This document shows, in pieces, positions 59,354 through 62,598 of a stretch of DNA of 62,598 nucleotides. Source of the stretch: a virus. The stretch covers positions 1-62,598 of the IMG/VR virus record IMGVR_UViG_3300032245_001048. One strand, written 5' to 3'. The notes under the pieces are model-generated. The model made no database searches, was not told the origin of the DNA, and was given only the letters and a program-made list of their open reading frames with translations. How positions within the stretch are numbered: the first letter of the stretch is position 1; every line of letters starts with the position of its first letter. A program made the position numbers and the translations under genes.

Positions 59354-59407
59354 ATTGTAAAGTTTTAAAACTTTATTGTAAAGTTAAACACTACTGATTG
59401 TAAAGTT
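59354..59407. repeat. three AACTTTACAAT copies at two-turn spacing
   Basis: Copies at 59354-59364, 59375-59385 and 59397-59407 (start-to-start 21 and 22 bp, two helical turns). It lies upstream of the oxygenase-like gene at 58871-59341. Looks like a protein-binding array or iterons. Confidence 0.6.
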
Positions 59408-59495
59408 ATGGGGCTCGTTATGTAGACGGGACGGCCACCTCCGTTGTTGTCGGCCGAGAAGTCCTCAACCCATTACTACACTTAATACAACAATC
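59408..59495. other. short GC-rich non-coding stretch
   Basis: Contains a CGGCC / GGCCG hairpin (about 59431-59456). No tRNA fold or reading frame was found; role unknown. Confidence 0.3.
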
Positions 59496-59579
59496 TGGTG
59501 GAGCATCTTGGGATCGAACCAAGCGTGCCAGAGGCGGCGGATTTACAGTCCGCTGAATCACCATTGATTCTTCTGCTCC
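59496..59579 (-). tRNA. tRNA-Tyr (GTA)
   Basis: 84 nt with CCA and a long variable arm. Anticodon loop CTGTAAA with stem GCGGA/TCCGC; acceptor GGAGCA pairs with TGCTCC. One base separates it from tRNA-Glu. Confidence 0.88.
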
Positions 59580-59580
59580 A

Positions 59581-59655
59581 TGGTACACGATACCAGAATC
59601 GAACTGGTCTTCCCGCCGTGAAAGGGCGGTGTCCTAACCGATAGACGAATCGTGC
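59581..59655 (-). tRNA. tRNA-Glu (TTC)
   Basis: 75 nt with CCA. Anticodon loop CTTTCAC, acceptor GCACGAT pairs with ATCGTGT. First of the two tRNAs after the promoter at 59668-59695. Confidence 0.92.
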
Positions 59656-59667
59656 ATTAAGTGAACC

Positions 59668-59695
59668 ATTATACACGAACCATATAATATGTCAA
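59668..59695 (-). promoter_or_regulatory. consensus sigma70 promoter for tRNA pair
   Basis: TTGACA, 16-bp spacer ending in TG, TATAAT, 12 bp before tRNA-Glu. Confidence 0.9.
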
Positions 59696-59700
59696 GTGGC

Positions 59701-59718
59701 TGTTGTACCAACACAACA
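59701..59718. promoter_or_regulatory. TGTTG-N8-CAACA dyad, copy 8
   Basis: Perfect arms, centre TACCAACA. It lies 5 bp upstream of the -35 of the tRNA promoter. Confidence 0.75.
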
Positions 59719-59725
59719 AATAAAA

Positions 59726-59747
59726 AACCCTAGTAAAAACTAGGGTT
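59726..59747 (-). terminator. Rho-independent terminator after SprT-like gene
   Basis: On the minus strand, 9-bp stem AACCCTAGT / ACTAGGGTT, TTTT loop, followed by a T run. It ends the transcript of 59770-60273 just before the tRNA promoter. Confidence 0.88.
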
Positions 59748-59769
59748 AAGTATTTGCCACTCTTATAAT

Positions 59770-60273
59770 CTATTTCCACCCTAATGGTTCTGGAATAATA
59801 TCCGAATCTGGATTTTGAACACCTCGAAATACTTCCCAAAGTTTTTCTTTAATAGCAAACTTGGTAAATAAACCAGCTTCATATCCGTGTGCTTCTATTT
59901 CCCAAGGTTGAACCCAATAATCAATCGTATCAGAATCAACTCTTTCACCTTTCCAACGAGTTAATTTTTCGTTGGTTTCTCCATAGACATATTGCTTAAC
60001 ATGAACCATCTCATGTGCTAATGTTTTTAGGATATCATAACCACTAATACCAGAATGAATTTCAATTTCAAATTCTCTTGGTTTACCACTATCGTTATAA
60101 TCTTCTACTGAAGCATAACCGTAGGCTGGAATATCTTTATTGAATTTTATCCTGACAAAGATGTTTTCCAACATTTTTTCAGATATCAATTCTTTTGCAT
60201 AAAACTGAGCAGCACGCTTCACAAACGGTCTAAAACGCTTTTTATCGGGACAACCAACTATACTTAGCTGCAT
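59770..60273 (-). CDS. SprT-like zinc metalloprotease
   Basis: 167 residues. HEMVHVKQY (HExxH) with a downstream WEIEAHGYE (third ligand Glu/His region) matches SprT-like domains, some of which cleave DNA-protein crosslinks. GGAGAAA precedes the ATG at 60273. Both an early (60368-60396) and a late-like (60312-60319) promoter lie upstream. Confidence 0.75.
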   Translation of the reverse strand: MQLSIVGCPDKKRFRPFVKRAAQFYAKELISEKMLENIFVRIKFNKDIPAYGYASVEDYNDSGKPREFEIEIHSGISGYDILKTLAHEMVHVKQYVYGETNEKLTRWKGERVDSDTIDYWVQPWEIEAHGYEAGLFTKFAIKEKLWEVFRGVQNPDSDIIPEPLGWK

Positions 60274-60311
60274 TTGGGTTTCTCCTTAGTAAATTGACCC
60301 AATACAAAGCA

Positions 60312-60319
60312 TATTTATG
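60312..60319 (-). promoter_or_regulatory. late-promoter-like CATAAATA
   Basis: One mismatch to TATAAATA, 39 bp upstream of the ATG at 60273. Confidence 0.5.
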
Positions 60320-60328
60320 ACCTACATC

Positions 60329-60347
60329 AATTTCACCAGGTGAAATT
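60329..60347. promoter_or_regulatory. 19-bp palindrome AATTTCACC-A-GGTGAAATT
   Basis: Perfect 9-bp arms around one base. It overlaps the dCMP deaminase stop and lies just downstream of the promoter at 60368-60396, a suitable operator or leader hairpin position. Confidence 0.55.
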
Positions 60348-60834
60348 ACTTCTCCACCTTAGATACCATTATATCACACTTCTCCAAGAATGTCAAGCCG
60401 TCATTATCTCGATAGGAATGGCGGTAATATACCGATTTGACACCCATGGCATACATCTGTTTGGCACAGTCTACACAAGGTGCATGGGTTAGGAACATCG
60501 TAGAACCATCTCCAGAATCATTACTTTTGGCCAACTTAGCGATTGCATTGGCTTCTGCATGAATCACTTCCGCTTTGGTCTTAATGCGTCCAACACCACC
60601 ATCTTCGTCTTTGAATATCCATGGGTCGGTACTATATTTTTCTGGTATATTACCAATAAAATACTCTTTTTCTTCACATTCATTTGTCCAGCCTGCAGGC
60701 ATACCATTGTAACCAATACTGATGATTCGGTCATCTTTTACCACGATGGCGCCCACCTGTAATCGTTTGGCGGAAGATAGCTTAGCAAATCTTTCCGCCA
60801 CATCCATGTAAGCTTGAATAAACTTATCTTTCAT
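60346..60834 (-). CDS. cd: dCMP deaminase
   Basis: 162 residues. The zinc site HAEANAIAK (His-Ala-Glu) and PCVDCAKQM (Cys-x-x-Cys) are complete. It converts dCMP to dUMP, the precursor for dTMP, alongside the RNR. The ATG at 60834 overlaps the rubredoxin stop (TAATG). Confidence 0.92.
   Translation of the reverse strand: MKDKFIQAYMDVAERFAKLSSAKRLQVGAIVVKDDRIISIGYNGMPAGWTNECEEKEYFIGNIPEKYSTDPWIFKDEDGGVGRIKTKAEVIHAEANAIAKLAKSNDSGDGSTMFLTHAPCVDCAKQMYAMGVKSVYYRHSYRDNDGLTFLEKCDIMVSKVEK
60368..60396 (-). promoter_or_regulatory. consensus sigma70 promoter
   Basis: TTGACA, 17-bp spacer, TATAAT, inside the 3' end of the deaminase gene. It gives an 85-base leader to the SprT-like gene. Confidence 0.8.
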
Positions 60835-60965
60835 TATGAAGTGTAATAATCTTCTTTACCTACACCACACTCTGGACATTCAAAATCTTCAGGCAAATCT
60901 TCCCATTTACCTTCTGTCTGTTCATCGTGGACATGGCCACAAACTACACAAATATGTTGTTCCAT
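60834..60965 (-). CDS. rubredoxin-like protein, 43 aa
   Basis: Two CxxCG-type motifs: ICVVCGHV (Cys6, Cys9) and CPECG (Cys30, Cys33), the Fe(Cys)4 site of rubredoxin. Shorter than usual rubredoxins (about 52). It is the electron partner that would be fused to the C-terminus in classical rubrerythrin; here it follows as a separate gene with TAATG overlap. Confidence 0.88.
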   Translation of the reverse strand: MEQHICVVCGHVHDEQTEGKWEDLPEDFECPECGVGKEDYYTS

Positions 60966-61414
60966 TATAGATTCTCCAAAACTTGTTTATAAGCATTAGC
61001 ATGACGCTCTTCAACTTTCTTCAAAGCAGCAAATCGTTTTTCTGCTTTTTGTAAAATTACACGGAATTGTTTTGCGTGTTCTTTACTTTCTTCAATTTGA
61101 TGTTGAGCTTCTAAAGCTGCTTGTTGATTATCTTCAACAATTGCTTCATTCATCATTGTTGGATACATTCTAGTAAACTCATATGTTTCACCTTCAATGG
61201 CTTTTTCTAAACACTCTTTAGTAGAAGGTTTACCAATCAATAATTCAAGGTGTCCCCATGCGTGGAGAATCTCCTGGTCTGCCGTGTGTTCAAAGTGTTT
61301 TGCAACATCTTCAAATCCTTCTTCACGAGCAATCTTGGCAAAATAACGATACTTGATATGTGCCTGTGATTCACCAGCTAAGGCACTTTCTAAATTTCTA
61401 ATTGTAATACTCAT
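60965..61414 (-). CDS. rubrerythrin diiron domain
   Basis: 149 residues, four-helix ferritin-like protein. Ligand motifs: AGESQAHIKY, DQEILHAWGH (Glu-x-x-His), EGETYEFTRM and EESKEHAKQF (Glu-x-x-His). It reduces hydrogen peroxide with electrons from rubredoxin. The rubredoxin domain is missing from the C-terminus and encoded by the next gene. GGAGAT precedes the ATG. Confidence 0.9.
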   Translation of the reverse strand: MSITIRNLESALAGESQAHIKYRYFAKIAREEGFEDVAKHFEHTADQEILHAWGHLELLIGKPSTKECLEKAIEGETYEFTRMYPTMMNEAIVEDNQQAALEAQHQIEESKEHAKQFRVILQKAEKRFAALKKVEERHANAYKQVLENL

Positions 61415-61431
61415 AAAATCTCCATAAAAGT

Positions 61432-61467
61432 TAATAGTATAATTATCTATATCTCAAATCAATAAAT
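61432..61467 (-). promoter_or_regulatory. weak promoter candidate for rubrerythrin
   Basis: TATACT about 30 bp before the ATG with TTGATT at a short 15-bp spacing. Weak compared with the others. Confidence 0.35.
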
Positions 61468-61520
61468 TAAGCGTTATACAGTATATGATATATTTTAATG
61501 ATGTTTATCAAAAAAATTAA

Positions 61521-61694
61521 TTACCAATCGCCATTATCGAACCATAAACGAATTGTAACAGGCAACAATTCAATCACCAAAGCATCTTGTTCCCATGCCT
61601 CATTGGTTTTATTATATGCAAAATTAATTCTCCAATGAAATGGATTTAATTTCAAAGTAATGTTACATCCGGAATACATTAGCCAATCTATCAT
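61521..61694 (-). CDS. small conserved phage protein, 57 aa
   Basis: Starts MIDWLMYSGCNITLKLNPFHW and ends WFDNGDW, a common small phage family that I recognise by its start (MIDWL.YSG..I..KLNPF). ATGA overlap with the upstream stop. Function unknown. Confidence 0.7.
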   Translation of the reverse strand: MIDWLMYSGCNITLKLNPFHWRINFAYNKTNEAWEQDALVIELLPVTIRLWFDNGDW

Positions 61695-61903
61695 TTTAAA
61701 CCTTTCAGATAATATTCTGTAATTTTGGTTTTTAACATATAAGGAATATCTTCATAAGGCCATTCCAATTTAAATGGACAACCTTCAGAACCCCAACTCA
61801 AATTGTGTAAAAATCCTCTAGCTCTTTTTAAATCCTCTATGCTAGATGGATCAAATTGGTGCCTTTGATAGTTACTGAAATTTTCAATCTTATTGCTACT
61901 CAT
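61691..61903 (-). CDS. small conserved phage protein, 70 aa
   Basis: Contains RARGFLHNLSWGSEGCPFKL and EDIPYMLKTKITEYYL, a pattern typical of small phage proteins of unknown function. ATGA-type junctions to both neighbours. Confidence 0.7.
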   Translation of the reverse strand: MSSNKIENFSNYQRHQFDPSSIEDLKRARGFLHNLSWGSEGCPFKLEWPYEDIPYMLKTKITEYYLKGLK

Positions 61904-62142
61904 TTCACATACTCCAAATTATCTTTTCTCATGTAGTGTATTTCTTGTGTTTCACTACTAGGTATACTTTTAACCACAGGAATAAAAGTAATACCTTCAA
62001 TCTCATTGCTTGCCCAATTTGAGTAGGTATAATAGATATCTTGATTCGTTTTTGAACGAACCTTTTTGAGAACGGCTTTACCGCCAGTTGTAGTGGCAAT
62101 ATAACCAGGTCGAGAGGGTTTAGTTTTGTTCCAGTTTTTCAT
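61900..62142 (-). CDS. basic hypothetical protein, probably leaderless, 80 aa
   Basis: Starts MKNWNKTKPSRPGYIATTTG. No ribosome site precedes the ATG: TATAAT of the promoter ends six bases upstream, so the mRNA would begin at or next to the A of the ATG. No family recognised. Confidence 0.65.
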   Translation of the reverse strand: MKNWNKTKPSRPGYIATTTGGKAVLKKVRSKTNQDIYYTYSNWASNEIEGITFIPVVKSIPSSETQEIHYMRKDNLEYVK

Positions 62143-62148
62143 AATATA

Positions 62149-62177
62149 ATTATAACATAAAAGAAGGGGGCTGTCAA
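62149..62177 (-). promoter_or_regulatory. consensus sigma70 promoter inside a terminator
   Basis: TTGACA, 17-bp spacer, TATAAT. The TTGACA box lies in the loop and 3' arm of the terminator hairpin at 62166-62185. Confidence 0.85.
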
Positions 62178-62185
62178 GAGCCCCC
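62166..62185 (-). terminator. GC-rich terminator overlapping promoter
   Basis: Seven-base stem GGGGGCT / AGCCCCC with a six-base loop, followed by TTCTTTT on the minus strand. It would end transcripts from the Hsp20-like gene. Confidence 0.8.
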
Positions 62186-62189
62186 TATA

Positions 62190-62255
62190 TTACCTACCGT
62201 TTGGGTAGTTCAATTGTTCCCATTCCTCATCGGATACAGGCCACCAATTACTCAT
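62190..62255 (-). CDS. very small protein candidate, 21 aa
   Basis: Starts MSNWWPVSDEEWEQL inside the end of the Hsp20 gene (8-base overlap), with GAAAG before the ATG. The Trp-rich, acidic sequence looks protein-like but the length makes it uncertain. Confidence 0.4.
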   Translation of the reverse strand: MSNWWPVSDEEWEQLNYPNGR

Positions 62256-62598
62256 CTTTCGATTTTACGGTAATTTTCTTTACCGCATCTTGAACCTTTA
62301 CCATGTTTTCTAACCAAACTTTAAGCATACCATTTGCAATTTCAGCATCTTTAATTTCTACCTTATCGGCAAGAGTAAAAGCACGATTGAAATTACGATT
62401 AGCAATACCTTTGTAGATATAGTTATCTTTATCATCGGAACTATCAACTACAGCACCTTTGATTACCAACTTATTACCTTCTAAGGTAACTTCAATATCA
62501 GTTTTAGCAAAACCAGCAACTGCCATTTCAATGACATACTTGTTTTCTTTTACTTGTTTGATATTGTATGGAGGATAACCAGGTGATGCTTTAGATAC
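62248..62598 (-). CDS. Hsp20/IbpA-like small heat-shock protein (N-terminus beyond window)
   Basis: The reading frame runs to the window edge; 116 residues are visible. YPPYNIKQ and VIEMAVAGFAKTDIEVT, IANRNFNRAFTLAD and NGMLKVWL are characteristic of class A Hsp20 (IbpA). It holds unfolded proteins for refolding. Hsp20 is a common gene of aquatic T4-like phages. Confidence 0.9.
   Translation of the reverse strand, partial: VSKASPGYPPYNIKQVKENKYVIEMAVAGFAKTDIEVTLEGNKLVIKGAVVDSSDDKDNYIYKGIANRNFNRAFTLADKVEIKDAEIANGMLKVWLENMVKVQDAVKKITVKSKDE

Noticed and set aside
57912-59407. CRISPR array suggested by repeated words
   Set aside because: The repeats are short words (8-11 bp) without spacer-sized unique sequences.
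59408-59480. A sixth tRNA
   Set aside because: Only one GC stem can be formed; no anticodon or T-arm pattern.
1-62598. Prophage or integrated element
   Set aside because: No integrase, repressor/cro pair, att-like repeats or host genes; the gene set is that of a lytic T4-like phage.

Overview
The window looks like part of the genome of a large lytic T4-like myovirus of a Gram-negative, probably aquatic, proteobacterium. The T4-type replication core is present: family B DNA polymerase (gp43), UvsX, gp41-type helicase, gp61-type primase, RNase H, class I NrdA/NrdB and dCMP deaminase. So are T4-type late promoters (TATAAATA) and E. coli-like sigma70 promoters (TTGACA-N16/17-TATAAT). An Rz/Rz1 spanin pair and lipoprotein signals point to a Gram-negative host. 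The DNA is AT-rich, genes are packed with ATGA and TAATG junctions, and nearly all lie on the minus strand. No integrase, att site, CRISPR array or IS element was seen. Family names were recalled from sequence patterns only; no search was run.

Layout, read with the coordinates. 1-17,000 is an early region of many small unknown genes, bracketed by a CobS-like AAA+ ATPase (cut by the window edge) and a CobT-like VWA protein. It also holds a gp88-family protein, a SWIM-type Zn protein, a MazG-like pyrophosphohydrolase, a methyltransferase, several small envelope proteins and a GC-rich non-coding island (about 7,960-8,165). 17,000-25,600 holds nucleotide and DNA metabolism: RNase H, a GIY-YIG protein, NrdB, an LpxH-like phosphoesterase, a glutamine-amidotransferase-like protein, IscA, IscU, NrdA and primase. 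25,600-30,130 is the lysis and envelope block: a holin-like protein, a GH19-like endolysin, a secreted SNase-like nuclease and nested spanins. 30,130-39,200 is a late head block. Five of its proteins start with a 10-residue peptide like the T4 capsid-targeting sequence, and two long charged proteins carry repeated (I/L)DE sites. 39,300-46,300 is a surface-sugar cluster of glycosyltransferases, methyltransferases and an epimerase. 46,300-56,100 returns to replication: a DruA-like protein, helicase, UvsX and DNA polymerase. 56,150-56,800 is a short plus-strand late island. 57,000-62,598 holds five tRNAs (Met, Gly, Cys, Tyr, Glu), an HNH endonuclease, a GroES-like co-chaperonin, a SprT-like protease, dCMP deaminase, a rubredoxin plus rubrerythrin pair and an Hsp20/IbpA-like chaperone (cut by the window edge).

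How the genes work together (inference): early genes are fired from about fifteen host-type promoters. Six of these have an 18-bp dyad TGTTG-N8-CAACA placed 5-6 or 15-16 bp upstream of the -35 box, which suggests a shared DNA-binding regulator. Iron handling is a theme: diiron RNR, IscU/IscA, rubrerythrin/rubredoxin and two 2OG-Fe(II) oxygenase-like proteins. The late head block suggests that a nucleotidyltransferase/kinase and a KxDG ligase-like protein are carried inside the capsid and delivered with the DNA.
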